Numbered from the stretch's first letter, positions 1-7,794 are shown. The stretch is DNA of 22,535 bases from Actinomycetota bacterium (GCA_017853815.1 JAFMIT010000013.1:1-22535); one strand, 5' to 3'. The notes: generated by a model not told the origin, from the letters alone. Numbers and translations are program-made.

Positions 1-741
1 ATTGCTTCGTTTCGCAATGGCAATATCGCCGCGGCTATTGTCAGTCTCGGAGAATTTGGTCTTCTCTTTGCACTGCCGCTGTGGCTTCAAAACGTGCTTG
101 GGTACAGCGCATTCGGCACCGGCGCAATCTTGTTGGCACTCGCACTCGGCAGCTTTGCGGCTAGCGGTGCGGCTGCTCAACTGACGGGAACCGCTGGCCC
201 TGTCAAAGTTGTTCGGCTCGGTATCTTGCTCGAACTTGTCGGTGTTGCAGCTATTGGCTTAGTGATTGGCGTCGACACGTCTCTGTGGCTGTTGTTGCCG
301 GGGCTTTTCGTGTATGGCATCGGCGTTGGCCTCGCCACTGCGCAACTCACGGGAGTTGTGCTTGCAGATGTGCCAGTGCAGCGAAGCGGTCAAGCGTCAG
401 GAACGTCGAGCACCACCCGCCAGCTTGGTTCAGCACTGGGCATCGCGATTCTCGGAACCATCTTGTTCACTTCATTCGGCAACAGTTTCGATGCCAAGTT
501 GACGGCTATCGGCGTGCCAGACGCCGGTCGCACCGAACTCACCAACGTTGCCGTAGCAACAGCTGGCTCGATTCTGCCGATCTGGAATCAGTCAGAAGAA
601 ACCGAACCCCTCGCAACAGCCGGTGGCGAGGCACTCTCTGAAGCATCTCGGTACGCGGCGTTTGCTGGTGCTGGTTTCTTGTTGCTTGGTTTCCTCTCAA
701 CCTTCCGACTGACGCCGACGGCTCCGTTTAAGGATCAGTAG
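1..741 (+). CDS. MFS drug-efflux transporter, DHA2 type, C-terminal part (5' end outside window)
   Basis: The reading frame is open from base 1 and ends at TAG 739-741, so the gene starts upstream of the window. About 246 residues are visible, roughly the second half of a 14-helix EmrB/QacA-like (DHA2) proton-driven exporter. Hydrophobic segments alternate with short loops throughout. The stretch RSGQASGTSSTTRQLGSALG (encoded near 381-440) followed by GIAILGTILF is the glycine-rich, S/TR-Q-x-G helix typical of DHA2 transporters. A final hydrophobic helix (FAGAGFLLLGFLSTF) is followed by a short polar tail. Substrate cannot be inferred. An internal GTG at 94 is not the true start, because family-like sequence continues in frame upstream of it. 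The gene converges on glnA across a shared terminator. Confidence 0.88.
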   Translation: MASFRNGNIAAAIVSLGEFGLLFALPLWLQNVLGYSAFGTGAILLALALGSFAASGAAAQLTGTAGPVKVVRLGILLELVGVAAIGLVIGVDTSLWLLLPGLFVYGIGVGLATAQLTGVVLADVPVQRSGQASGTSSTTRQLGSALGIAILGTILFTSFGNSFDAKLTAIGVPDAGRTELTNVAVATAGSILPIWNQSEETEPLATAGGEALSEASRYAAFAGAGFLLLGFLSTFRLTPTAPFKDQ

Positions 742-759
742 TCGAGTTCACGAACATAA

Positions 760-791
760 AAAATGGCCCCGTCCGCAGACGGGGCCATTTT
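760..791. terminator. Bidirectional intrinsic terminator between MFS gene and glnA
   Basis: A perfect 14-bp stem (760-773 pairing with 778-791) closes a CGCA tetraloop. The stem has a GC-rich core (TGGCCCCGTC) with A-rich sequence on its left flank and T-rich sequence on its right. The U-tract requirement is therefore met on both strands. It lies in the 59-bp gap between convergent genes and most likely stops transcription from both sides. Confidence 0.9.
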
Positions 792-800
792 CGTGAGTTC

Positions 801-2249
801 TTAGATGTCGTAGTAGAGCTCGAACTCGGCTGGATGTGGCCGCAGGCGGACGTAATCCACTTCGTTCTTGCGCTTGTACTCAACCCAGGTCTCAATGAGG
901 TCTGGCGTGAAGACGCCACCCTTGAGCAGGTACTCGTGGTCAGCTTCGAGCGCGTCGAGAACTTCGCCGAGTGAGCCTGGCACCTGTGGGATTGCTGCAG
1001 CCTCGTCTGGTGGGAGCTCGTAGAGGTCCTTGTCGACTGGGGCTGGTGGTTCGATCTTGTTCTGGATGCCATCCAAGCCGGCCATCAACATTGCAGCGAA
1101 TGCAAGGTATGGGTTCGCCGATGGGTCTGGCACGCGGAATTCGATGCGCTTTGCCTTTGGATTGCTTCCGGTCACTGGGATGCGGATGCAGGCGGAGCGG
1201 TTACGTGCCGAGTACACGAGGTTGACTGGTGCTTCGTAACCTGGAACCAAACGGTGGAATGAGTTCACTGAAGGGTTCGTGAAAGCGAGCAACGATGGTG
1301 CGTGGTGGAGCAAGCCACCGATGTACCAACGTGCGAGGTCTGAAAGACCGCCGTAGCCAGCTTCGTCGAAGAACAATGGCTTGCCGTCTTTCCAGAGCGA
1401 CTGGTGGCAGTGCATGCCGGAACCGTTGTCCTGGAAGAGTGGCTTTGGCATGAAGGTAACGGTCTTGCCGCCAGCCCATGCGGTGTTCTTGATGATGTAC
1501 TTGAACAACATCACTTCGTCAGCTGCATGAGTGAGCTTGTTGAAGGTGTAGTTGATTTCCATCTGACCTGCGGTGCCCACTTCGTGGTGTGAGCGCTCGA
1601 CTTCGAGGCCGACCTTGGTGAGGTTCGTGACCATCGTGTCGCGAAGATCCGCCATCTGGTCGGTTGGCGATACAGGGAAGTAGCCACCCTTCATGCGGGT
1701 CTTGTAACCACGGTTGCGAGTGCCATCTTCTTCGTACTCGTTGCCCATATTCCAGGCACCTTCGGCGCTGTCCACTTCGTAAACAGAGCTGTTAGGGCCG
1801 GTCTTGTAACGAGCAGAATCGAAGAGGTAGAACTCAGCTTCTGGTCCGAAGAAGACGGTGTCGGCGATGCCGGTTGACTTGAGGTAAGCCTCGGCCTTTG
1901 CTGCCACACCACGAGGGTCGCGGCTGTATGGCGCGTGGGTGTAAGGGTCCACAACTGAGAAGTTCAAGACCAAGGTCTTCTGAGCGCGGAATGGATCGAT
2001 GAAGGCAGAAGCTGGATCTGGGATCAACTTCATGTCAGATTCGTTGATGGCCTGGAAGCCACGAATTGACGAACCATCGAACATCAAACCGTCTTCAAAG
2101 ACTGATTGGTCGAAAGCTGCGGCTGGAACGTTGAAGTGCTGCATGATGCCTGGCAAATCGCAGAAGCGAACGTCGACGAATACGACGTCTTCCTTCTTGA
2201 TGTACTCGAGCACTTCAGCAGCAGTGCTGAACATGTTCTTTCGGGACAT
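801..2249 (-). CDS. glnA: Glutamine synthetase, type I (GSI-beta)
   Basis: Encodes 482 residues, the usual length of dodecameric GSI, which makes glutamine from glutamate, ammonia and ATP in the cytoplasm. Visible motifs include FDGSSIRGF near residue 57 (DGSSI), the ATP-binding KPLFQDNGSGMH at 269-280, NRSACIRIP at 350-358 and the C-terminal YYDI. The extra segment after residue 145 and the adenylylation loop KDLYELPP, with Tyr410, mark the GSI-beta subtype controlled by adenylyltransferase GlnE. The start at 2249 is preferred because ATG there follows GAGGA with suitable spacing; an in-frame TTG at 2267 would sit upstream of that ribosome binding site. It is the ortholog of mycobacterial glnA1 by position and sequence. 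A 166-bp gap with a GlnR-like site separates it from the DUF4191 gene, so it probably has its own nitrogen-regulated promoter. Confidence 0.97.
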   Translation of the reverse strand: MSRKNMFSTAAEVLEYIKKEDVVFVDVRFCDLPGIMQHFNVPAAAFDQSVFEDGLMFDGSSIRGFQAINESDMKLIPDPASAFIDPFRAQKTLVLNFSVVDPYTHAPYSRDPRGVAAKAEAYLKSTGIADTVFFGPEAEFYLFDSARYKTGPNSSVYEVDSAEGAWNMGNEYEEDGTRNRGYKTRMKGGYFPVSPTDQMADLRDTMVTNLTKVGLEVERSHHEVGTAGQMEINYTFNKLTHAADEVMLFKYIIKNTAWAGGKTVTFMPKPLFQDNGSGMHCHQSLWKDGKPLFFDEAGYGGLSDLARWYIGGLLHHAPSLLAFTNPSVNSFHRLVPGYEAPVNLVYSARNRSACIRIPVTGSNPKAKRIEFRVPDPSANPYLAFAAMLMAGLDGIQNKIEPPAPVDKDLYELPPDEAAAIPQVPGSLGEVLDALEADHEYLLKGGVFTPDLIETWVEYKRKNEVDYVRLRPHPAEFELYYDI

Positions 2250-2272
2250 AATCCATCCTCGTGGCAAGGGTC

Positions 2273-2298
2273 ACTAGAGGCCCGTGAGAGCCTCTAGT
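2273..2298 (-). other. Hairpin in the glnA 5' leader
   Basis: A perfect 9-bp stem (2273-2281 with 2290-2298, ACTAGAGGC/GCCTCTAGT) has an 8-nt loop and ends about 15 nt upstream of the glnA ribosome binding site. There is no U-tract on the glnA side, so it is not a typical terminator. It could stabilise the mRNA or take part in a leader switch. Confidence 0.5.
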
Positions 2299-2339
2299 CG
2301 CCGGTGACTTGGTTCACCCAATGAGTGGGTGATGGGTGA

Positions 2340-2367
2340 AAGGTAAACAGGCGTCGTTGCCTGTCCG
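2340..2367 (-). promoter_or_regulatory. Candidate glnA promoter
   Basis: On the minus strand CGGACA (2367-2362) is separated by 16 nt from TACCTT (2345-2340), which fits the actinobacterial TANNNT -10 pattern. The predicted transcript would start near 2333, giving a leader of about 84 nt. The -35 is weak, as expected for a promoter that needs an activator. Assigned by eye. Confidence 0.35.
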
Positions 2368-2393
2368 TATCTGCTTTGTTTCGCTCGTGTTAA
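2356..2393 (-). promoter_or_regulatory. Tandem GlnR-type binding site upstream of glnA
   Basis: Reading the minus strand, four pentamers are separated by exactly 6 nt each: TTAAC (2393-2389), GAAAC (2382-2378), GATAC (2371-2367) and GCAAC (2360-2356). The GlnR consensus described for Streptomyces is gTnAC, 6 nt, GaAAc, repeated. One pentamer matches fully and the other three each differ at one position, with perfect 11-bp phasing. The site centre is about 41 bp upstream of the inferred start point, a usual activator position. GlnR is the OmpR-type global nitrogen regulator of actinomycetes. Its gene is not in the window. Confidence 0.55.
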
Positions 2394-2415
2394 CGATTGG
2401 CCGGGTGGCGTTTCG

Positions 2416-3075
2416 TTAGCGACGAGGCATCCGCAAGCCCTTAGGCATGGGACCTTTGGGGATCGGCAGTGATCCGCCTGCAACCGCATCAAGTTTGCGG
2501 CGCAAATCTGTAACTTCTGCTGGGCGCAGCACCTTGGGAAGTTTGCGCAAATGGCGATTGAGATTGACAAGAGAAATCTGTCCCTCGCCAGTTCCGACGA
2601 AAACTTCGGTGATGGGAGTTTCGCCAACCCAGCGTGCCGTTTTCTGCTTGGCCGTCTGGCCGATAGCAGAGCCTGGACGAGCTTCGATGAGGAGAACGAC
2701 ACCGGCGCGGCACACCACGCGATGGACGAGTTCCTGCGCTTTGTTCACCTCGACTGCTGGAGTGACAAAGAATCCTGAGCGAATCGTCTTCACGACCTGA
2801 GCTGACGCACCAGGCGTGCCTTCGATTGAGCCATATGCGGCCTTCTCGGCGCGGCGACCGAAGACGTACGCGGTGGCGAGGAGACCCCACGCCCAACCTG
2901 TCACAACGAAAATCAGTGCCCAGCCGCCAACTGCCATGCCAAAGCCCGTGAGAACGGCCGTTGTGCCGAGGAAGGTAACAGGGATGATCCACTTAATTGC
3001 TGGATCGAGAGGTGCAGTCAAGCGATAGGTATCGCGGACCTGACCAATCCACTTAGGAGTCTTAAAAATCGCCAC
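2416..3075 (-). CDS. DUF4191 family membrane protein
   Basis: A 219-residue protein of unknown function, recognised as the DUF4191 family, whose gene lies between lipA and glnA in many actinomycetes (Rv2219 in M. tuberculosis). Two hydrophobic helices occupy about residues 28-50 and 52-72. A longer hydrophilic, probably cytoplasmic domain follows, and the tail is basic and proline-rich (PKGPMPKGLRMPRR). The start is GTG at 3075, 21 bp after the lipA stop. There is no Shine-Dalgarno sequence, but TACCCT sits exactly 6 nt before the GTG, so a leaderless transcript may be made in addition to read-through from lipBA. The stable link with lipoate genes suggests, but does not prove, a related role. 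Confidence 0.88.
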   Translation of the reverse strand: MAIFKTPKWIGQVRDTYRLTAPLDPAIKWIIPVTFLGTTAVLTGFGMAVGGWALIFVVTGWAWGLLATAYVFGRRAEKAAYGSIEGTPGASAQVVKTIRSGFFVTPAVEVNKAQELVHRVVCRAGVVLLIEARPGSAIGQTAKQKTARWVGETPITEVFVGTGEGQISLVNLNRHLRKLPKVLRPAEVTDLRRKLDAVAGGSLPIPKGPMPKGLRMPRR

Positions 3076-3081
3076 GGCGAG

Positions 3082-3087
3082 AGGGTA
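3082..3087 (-). promoter_or_regulatory. Candidate -10 element for leaderless DUF4191 transcript
   Basis: TACCCT (TANNNT type) occupies -12 to -7 relative to the GTG start at 3075, with spacer CTCGCC. Transcription would begin at or next to the start codon. No purine-rich ribosome binding site is present in the 21-bp gap. Confidence 0.35.
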
Positions 3088-3096
3088 GTGGGTCGG

Positions 3097-4041
3097 CTAT
3101 ACGACGGTGATGGCGGCTTGCTGTCCAGCAGCTCGAGCCTCGAGCGCCTGCTGGTGCAGTCGGCCAGCGCGGTATGAGGAGCGCACGAGCGGACCGGACA
3201 TAACGCCTGCAAACCCAGCCGATGTGGCGAAGTCTGCGAGCGCCACGAACTCTTCGGGCTTCACCCAGCGAGTCACAGGATGGTGCCGAGACGACGGGCG
3301 CAGGTACTGCGTGATGGTGATCAGGTCGCAGCCGGCTGCATGAAGGTCCTCGAGTGCCTGATGAACCTCTTCGATTTCCTCGCCCATGCCCAAAATGAGA
3401 TTCGACTTGGTGACGAGCCCAGCATTGCGAGCTTGAGTGATGACATCGAGTGAACGCTCGTATCGAAACGCAGGTCGAATCCGCTTAAAGATGCGGGGCA
3501 CAGTTTCGAGATTGTGAGCAAGCACCTCTGGCGCAGCATCGAATACCTGTTGAAGCAGTTCTGGTTTCGCGCTGAAATCCGGAATGAGGACTTCGACGCC
3601 GCAGCCTGGTTGGATCTCGTGAATCGCACGAACCGTTTCGGCGTACAGCCATGCGCCTTCGTCTTCGAGATCATCGCGGGCGACGCCGGTGACAGTCGCA
3701 TATTTGAGGCCCATTGATTTCACTGACTCAGCCACGCGACGGGGTTCGTCACGATCGAGCGGCTGTGGCTTGCCAGTGTCGATCTGGCAGAAATCGCATC
3801 TGCGAGTGCACTGGTCGCCACCAATGAGGAACGTCGCTTCGCGATCTTCCCAGCATTCATAAATGTTGGGGCAGCCTGCCTCTTGGCAGACAGTATGCAG
3901 ACCTTGGGATTTCACTCGCTCTTGAATCTGGAGAAACTCAGGCCCAGTGCGTACGCGGGTCTTAATCCATTCAGGCTTTTTTTCAATCGGAGTCTCCGCA
4001 TTACGCGCTTCGATGCGGATGAGTTTGCGTGGTTCGGTCAT
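3097..4041 (-). CDS. lipA: Lipoyl synthase (radical SAM)
   Basis: Encodes 314 residues. LipA inserts two sulfurs into protein-bound octanoyl groups to form lipoyl cofactors. Both iron-sulfur cluster motifs are intact: the auxiliary cluster C52-x4-C57-x5-C63 (CQEAGCPNIYEC) and the radical SAM motif C78-x3-C82-x2-C85 (CTRRCDFC). The C-terminal RSSYRAG motif that supplies the serine ligand is also present. The ATG at 4041 overlaps the lipB stop in an ATGA, so the two are translationally coupled. Its products feed the E2 protein encoded at 10729-12390 and the glycine cleavage H protein (gene not in the window). Confidence 0.97.
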   Translation of the reverse strand: MTEPRKLIRIEARNAETPIEKKPEWIKTRVRTGPEFLQIQERVKSQGLHTVCQEAGCPNIYECWEDREATFLIGGDQCTRRCDFCQIDTGKPQPLDRDEPRRVAESVKSMGLKYATVTGVARDDLEDEGAWLYAETVRAIHEIQPGCGVEVLIPDFSAKPELLQQVFDAAPEVLAHNLETVPRIFKRIRPAFRYERSLDVITQARNAGLVTKSNLILGMGEEIEEVHQALEDLHAAGCDLITITQYLRPSSRHHPVTRWVKPEEFVALADFATSAGFAGVMSGPLVRSSYRAGRLHQQALEARAAGQQAAITVV

Positions 4042-4727
4042 GCTGCCCAGCCTTCAAGGTGTTTCAACATTGCGGTTCGGATTCGTGGAGCGACTTCTTC
4101 GATCGTGACATCGCGTTGCAGTTCTTGTGACAAGCTCGTCACGCCTGCGTCACTGATACCGCACGGAACGATGCGGCTGTAGGCGCTCAAGTCACAATTG
4201 CAGTTGAGTGCAAAGCCGTGCATCGTGACGCCCCTTGCTACTCGAACGCCAATCGCTGCAATCTTGCGTGCGGGTCCGTGGGTATCTGCAGGTACCCAAA
4301 CGCCGGTTCGATCATCGACTCGCATGGTGTCGATTCCGTACTCGGCGCACACATCCATGATGGCCTGTTCGAGTCGGTGCACGAACTCCATGACATCCAC
4401 TGGAGATGGCAGTCGAACAATCGGATAGCCAACGATTTGCCCAGGGCCATGCCACGTGATGCGGCCGCCACGGTCGACTTCGATGACAGGACTGCCGTCC
4501 CAGGGTCGATCCGATGGTTGGGTGCGCTTGCCTGCGGTAAAGACTGAAGGGTGCTCGACGAGGAGCAAGGTGCCTGGGTTCTGGCCCGCAACAACTGCGG
4601 CGTGGACTTCGCGTTGCGCAGCCCACGCTGACTCATAGTCGGTGAGCTGTCCGAGCCAATCGACCACAGCAACAGTCGAAGCGTCGGCGCGCTCGGATGT
4701 GTCGGCCGGGGTCGTCACAGAGTTCAT
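4038..4727 (-). CDS. lipB: Octanoyl-[ACP]:protein N-octanoyltransferase
   Basis: Encodes 229 residues. LipB transfers octanoyl groups from acyl carrier protein to the lysine of lipoyl domains, the first step of lipoate assembly. Conserved blocks are LVEHPSVFTAGKR (56-68), GGRITWHGPGQIVGYPI (87-103) and RKIAAIGVRVARGVTMHGFALN (154-175). The catalytic pair is Lys155 in ARKIAAIG and Cys189 in VPCGI. About 20 residues at the N terminus are polar and not conserved. TAACCT lies 9 nt before the ATG and no clear Shine-Dalgarno sequence is seen, so the mRNA may have an extremely short leader. It is the first gene of the lipB-lipA-DUF4191 unit. Confidence 0.96.
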   Translation of the reverse strand: MNSVTTPADTSERADASTVAVVDWLGQLTDYESAWAAQREVHAAVVAGQNPGTLLLVEHPSVFTAGKRTQPSDRPWDGSPVIEVDRGGRITWHGPGQIVGYPIVRLPSPVDVMEFVHRLEQAIMDVCAEYGIDTMRVDDRTGVWVPADTHGPARKIAAIGVRVARGVTMHGFALNCNCDLSAYSRIVPCGISDAGVTSLSQELQRDVTIEEVAPRIRTAMLKHLEGWAA

Positions 4728-4736
4728 AAGGGCTCA

Positions 4737-4742
4737 AGGTTA
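4737..4742 (-). promoter_or_regulatory. Candidate -10 element for lipB
   Basis: TAACCT (TANNNT) ends 9 nt before the lipB ATG, which would give a leader of only a few nucleotides. It lies in the 100-bp divergent gap shared with the MMPL gene. Confidence 0.3.
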
Positions 4743-4780
4743 CGCCTCGAACGATGAGTCGTCCGAAATGCCTGTCTCTC

Positions 4781-4812
4781 AGTCGATGGTTAGTCTGAGC
4801 GGGTTATCGACT
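4781..4812 (+). promoter_or_regulatory. Inverted repeat around a possible MMPL gene promoter
   Basis: AGTCGAT (4781-4787) and ATCGACT (4806-4812) form a 7-bp inverted repeat with an 18-nt spacer. The spacer contains TAGTCT (4791-4796), a TANNNT -10 candidate for the MMPL gene. A further copy of the core, TGAGTCG (4755-4761), can pair with CGACTCA (4808-4814). This could be an operator, but no cognate regulator gene is in view. Confidence 0.25.
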
Positions 4813-4827
4813 CAATAAAGGATCTGT

Positions 4828-7032
4828 ATGTCTGAGACCAAGGCTGTCCGTCGGCCCAAATTCTTCATCTTCACGTTGTTGCTCACCGTCTTATGGTTTG
4901 GCGTCGGCGGCGTGTTGGGGCCAATCAGCGGAAAGTTGTCAGACGTTCAGTCGAATGACAACGCGGAGTTCCTGCCCGCCAACAGTGAAACCTCGAAGGT
5001 TTCTGTCATTTTGGAGAAGTTCCAGAAGGCGGGCGGTGCTGAGTATCTGCCGATGACACTTGTCTTCGAGAAGTCATCCGGCACGTTCACCGCTGCAGAT
5101 CAGCCGACGTACGACGCATTGGTCCAGAAGATCATCGCTATCTCAGAAGTCGCGGGTTACCTTGCGTACGTCGATTTCAACGGTCAGCCGTTCCCAAGCG
5201 TTTTCCCAAACCCCGCTATCCCTGGCAGTTTCGCATCTGCAATCAGCAAGGATGGCGAGGCGCTCGTTATCAACATCAACCTTGATTCGGCCAAGCTCCA
5301 AGGCGACAAAGGTGCTTTCGAAAAGATCCGCAAGGTAGCGGACAAGGTGCAAGCAGCGGTGGATGCTCCGGCCGCCAGCACTTCGGGTTATGTCACTGGT
5401 GTGGTCGGCATCTTCGCGGAATTCGCTGCAGCTTTTGCCGGCATTGATGGAACGTTGTTGCTGACCACCCTCGGCGCCGTCGCCATTATTTTGATTTTGG
5501 TCTACCGCAGTCCAGTGTTGTGGATCTTCCCGTTGCTTTCCGCAGGTTTCTCACTGACCGTCGCATCAGGCGCGATCTACTTCCTTGCTAAGAACGACAT
5601 CATCAAACTTAACGGTCAAAGCCAAGGCATCTTGTCGGTGCTCGTGCTCGGTGCCGCTACTGACTATGCGCTGCTGCTCATCAGTCGCTATCGAGAAGAA
5701 CTTCGACACGACGAAGACAAGTACCACGCGATGATGTCCGCGTGGAAAGGCACATGGGAACCCATCGCCGCATCCGCAGGCACTGTCGCGGTTGGTCTGA
5801 TGTGCTTGCAGCTCTCGGAGCTCAAGAGCAACGCAGGTCTTGGGCCCGTAGGCGCCATCGGTGTGCTCTCAGCACTGGTTGTCACCTTGACGTTTTTGCC
5901 AGCATTCTTGGTGCTTTTCGGTCGTAAAGTTTTTTGGCCGTTTATTCCGCGTTTTGGTTCTGAAGTGGCAGAAACCAAGGGCATCTGGGGCAAGGTTGCA
6001 CGTTTCGTTGGTCGTCGACCACGCGGTTCTTGGATTGTGTCTGGACTTGTCCTCATCATCGCCGCAGTCGGCATTACGCAGTTGAAGGCCGAAGGCATTT
6101 CGGACGTAGACACGTTCACTAATAAGGACGCGAAACCGCTCGTGGGTCTGCGCATCCTCGACGAACACGATTTGGTGCCTCCTGCCACAGACGCCACGAT
6201 TGTGCTGAAGGCAGAGAAGCTCGACGCCGTTCTAGCCGCGGCCAAGTCGACGGATGGTGTCGCTGAAGCGATGCCTCGCTTCGATTTGTCGAACCCAAGC
6301 GCGCCAGTGCCCACGATTGTTGAAGGCTATGGCGCGATTGATATCACGTTTGAGGCAACAGAATCGGGGGCATTGCAACAGCAGTACGTCGCTGACTTGC
6401 GTGCATCTGTACGTGCGGTGGACGGTGCTGAAGCGCTCGTTGGTGGCAATGTGGCCGCCAACTACGACGTCCAAGAAGCCTCACGACATGACCGACTCAC
6501 GATCATTCCGGTGATCTTGCTCGTCATCACATTCATTCTGATGCTGTTGCTTCGATCGATCCTGGCACCCATTCTCTTGGTGCTCACTGTCGTGTTGTCA
6601 TTCGCGGCGACCCTCGGCGTCTGCGGCATCGTGTTCGATCGCGTCTTCAACTTCCCAGGAGCCGACGCCTCCTTCCCGCTATTTGCGTTTGTGTTCTTGG
6701 TCGCGCTGGGCATCGACTACAACATCTTCTTGATGACCCGCGTTCGCGAGGAAAGCATCAAGATTGGTACCCGCGCGGGAACACTCAAGGCGCTCGCTGT
6801 AACGGGTGGCGTCATCACATCGGCTGGTGTCGTGTTGGCTGCGACATTTGCGGCGCTTGGCATCTTGCCGCTTGTGTTCCTGGCAGAGCTTGGATTCTCA
6901 GTGGCGTTCGGCGTGTTACTCGATACGTTGCTGGTTCGCTCGATCCTCGTGCCAGCACTGGCGTACGACTTAGATAAGAAGATCTGGTGGCCCAGCAAGC
7001 TTTCGAAAGTCGATGGCACCCCAGTCGTTTGA
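4828..7032 (+). CDS. MMPL/RND family membrane transporter
   Basis: A 734-residue member of the MMPL branch of RND transporters, inner-membrane proton-driven exporters often of lipids or hydrophobic compounds. It has two tandem halves: helix 1 (11-31), an extracytoplasmic domain (about 40-205), helices 2-6 (206-365), helix 7 (402-420), a second extracytoplasmic domain (421-555) and helices 8-12 (556-715). The proton-relay Asp-Tyr pairs expected from the family are D279-Y280 in GAATDYALLLISRYREE and D630-Y631 in GIDYNIFLMTRVREE. The ATG at 4828 is supported by AAAGGA at 4817-4822. It is shorter than mycobacterial MmpL3 and lacks a C-terminal cytoplasmic domain. The substrate is unknown and neighbours give no strong hint. 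It ends 3 bp from the convergent peptidase gene with no terminator between them. Confidence 0.93.
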   Translation: MSETKAVRRPKFFIFTLLLTVLWFGVGGVLGPISGKLSDVQSNDNAEFLPANSETSKVSVILEKFQKAGGAEYLPMTLVFEKSSGTFTAADQPTYDALVQKIIAISEVAGYLAYVDFNGQPFPSVFPNPAIPGSFASAISKDGEALVININLDSAKLQGDKGAFEKIRKVADKVQAAVDAPAASTSGYVTGVVGIFAEFAAAFAGIDGTLLLTTLGAVAIILILVYRSPVLWIFPLLSAGFSLTVASGAIYFLAKNDIIKLNGQSQGILSVLVLGAATDYALLLISRYREELRHDEDKYHAMMSAWKGTWEPIAASAGTVAVGLMCLQLSELKSNAGLGPVGAIGVLSALVVTLTFLPAFLVLFGRKVFWPFIPRFGSEVAETKGIWGKVARFVGRRPRGSWIVSGLVLIIAAVGITQLKAEGISDVDTFTNKDAKPLVGLRILDEHDLVPPATDATIVLKAEKLDAVLAAAKSTDGVAEAMPRFDLSNPSAPVPTIVEGYGAIDITFEATESGALQQQYVADLRASVRAVDGAEALVGGNVAANYDVQEASRHDRLTIIPVILLVITFILMLLLRSILAPILLVLTVVLSFAATLGVCGIVFDRVFNFPGADASFPLFAFVFLVALGIDYNIFLMTRVREESIKIGTRAGTLKALAVTGGVITSAGVVLAATFAALGILPLVFLAELGFSVAFGVLLDTLLVRSILVPALAYDLDKKIWWPSKLSKVDGTPVV

Positions 7033-7035
7033 CGA

Positions 7036-7770
7036 TTATTGAGAAATAACTCCGACATTGAGTCGGGTTTCGACAACATCGGAGCCGACCTTTTCCACCC
7101 GGTATGCAGCCGGACCAGTGGATGGGTCGGCTTCTTTGTCGCAGATAACTTCAATGGGTTCTTCATTTCGGTAGAGGATGCCCACTCGATCATCAGTTGC
7201 ATACGACAGCGGTAACGTCCCTTCGCCGACAATCGTGTGCAACAGCGGACGGCGCTGTTCCTCTGAGTCGTAATGAACCCCGTTTCCGTAGGGGAGAAGT
7301 GCTAATCCGTTGGTGACGACTTCGAGTTTCGGGCCAAACGAGTCGGTAGGTCCGCCGATATGCCAGCAGATGGAGCCAGCACTGACGCCACCGAGAACTG
7401 CGCCGCGCTCATATGCCTCGCGCAAAGCCGTATCGACGCCATGGAGAGCCCACAGCGCGAGCAGATTGGCAACCGACCCGCCGCCGACCCACACCACGTC
7501 TGCGCGGCCAACGACTTCTTCTACCGGCCCTGTTGGCTGCGTAAAGAGAGCGAGATGCTCGACGTCGCAGGAGTATGAAGACATCGCTTGGTAGGACGAG
7601 GTGAGGTAGGCACGATCATCGCCGCTCGCGGTGTGAATGAAGAGAACCCGAGGCCGCTCTTTACCCGACAGGGCGAGGGCCTTCAGCATGTTCGCCGCGG
7701 GCTTCATCACGCCGTAACGATCGGTGGCAATAAACCCACCTGAAGTAGCCAAGATGTGTCGTTGAGTCAT
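7036..7770 (-). CDS. Peptidase S51 family protein (dipeptidase E / cyanophycinase-like)
   Basis: Encodes 244 residues, the length of PepE-like S51 serine peptidases. The nucleophile elbow GGVSAGSICW places Ser130. His166 (NGVHYDSE) is 36 residues later, close to the 37 recalled for Salmonella/E. coli PepE (Ser120, His157), and Asp143 is a plausible third member. VVWVGGGSVANLLALW (92-107) matches the conserved GGGN/S block. It has no signal peptide, so it is cytoplasmic. Likely roles are Asp-Xaa dipeptide or related peptide hydrolysis; cyanophycinase activity is less likely because no cyanophycin genes are in view. It begins 24 bp after the FAD oxidoreductase gene, but TAGCGT exactly 6 nt before the ATG suggests its own leaderless promoter. 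Confidence 0.85.
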   Translation of the reverse strand: MTQRHILATSGGFIATDRYGVMKPAANMLKALALSGKERPRVLFIHTASGDDRAYLTSSYQAMSSYSCDVEHLALFTQPTGPVEEVVGRADVVWVGGGSVANLLALWALHGVDTALREAYERGAVLGGVSAGSICWHIGGPTDSFGPKLEVVTNGLALLPYGNGVHYDSEEQRRPLLHTIVGEGTLPLSYATDDRVGILYRNEEPIEVICDKEADPSTGPAAYRVEKVGSDVVETRLNVGVISQ

Positions 7771-7776
7771 GAGCGC

Positions 7777-7782
7777 ACGCTA
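7777..7782 (-). promoter_or_regulatory. Candidate -10 element for leaderless S51 peptidase transcript
   Basis: TAGCGT occupies -12 to -7 before the ATG at 7770, with a 6-nt spacer (GCGCTC). No Shine-Dalgarno sequence is seen. The identical hexamer at the identical distance precedes gcvT. Confidence 0.4.
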
Positions 7783-7794
7783 CGCCACAGCGGT

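Noticed and set aside
2250..2415. Glutamine riboswitch (glnA RNA) in the glnA leader
   Set aside because: Hairpins are present, but the conserved motif sequence I recall for the cyanobacterial glnA RNA is absent.
5688..6314. 208-residue open frame antisense to the MMPL gene
   Set aside because: The MMPL frame is full-length with clear family motifs; the antisense frame has no recognisable domain.
7036..7770. Cyanophycinase for cyanophycin storage polymer
   Set aside because: The S51 fold fits, but there is no cyanophycin synthetase in the window and the length and motifs fit PepE-like peptidases equally well.
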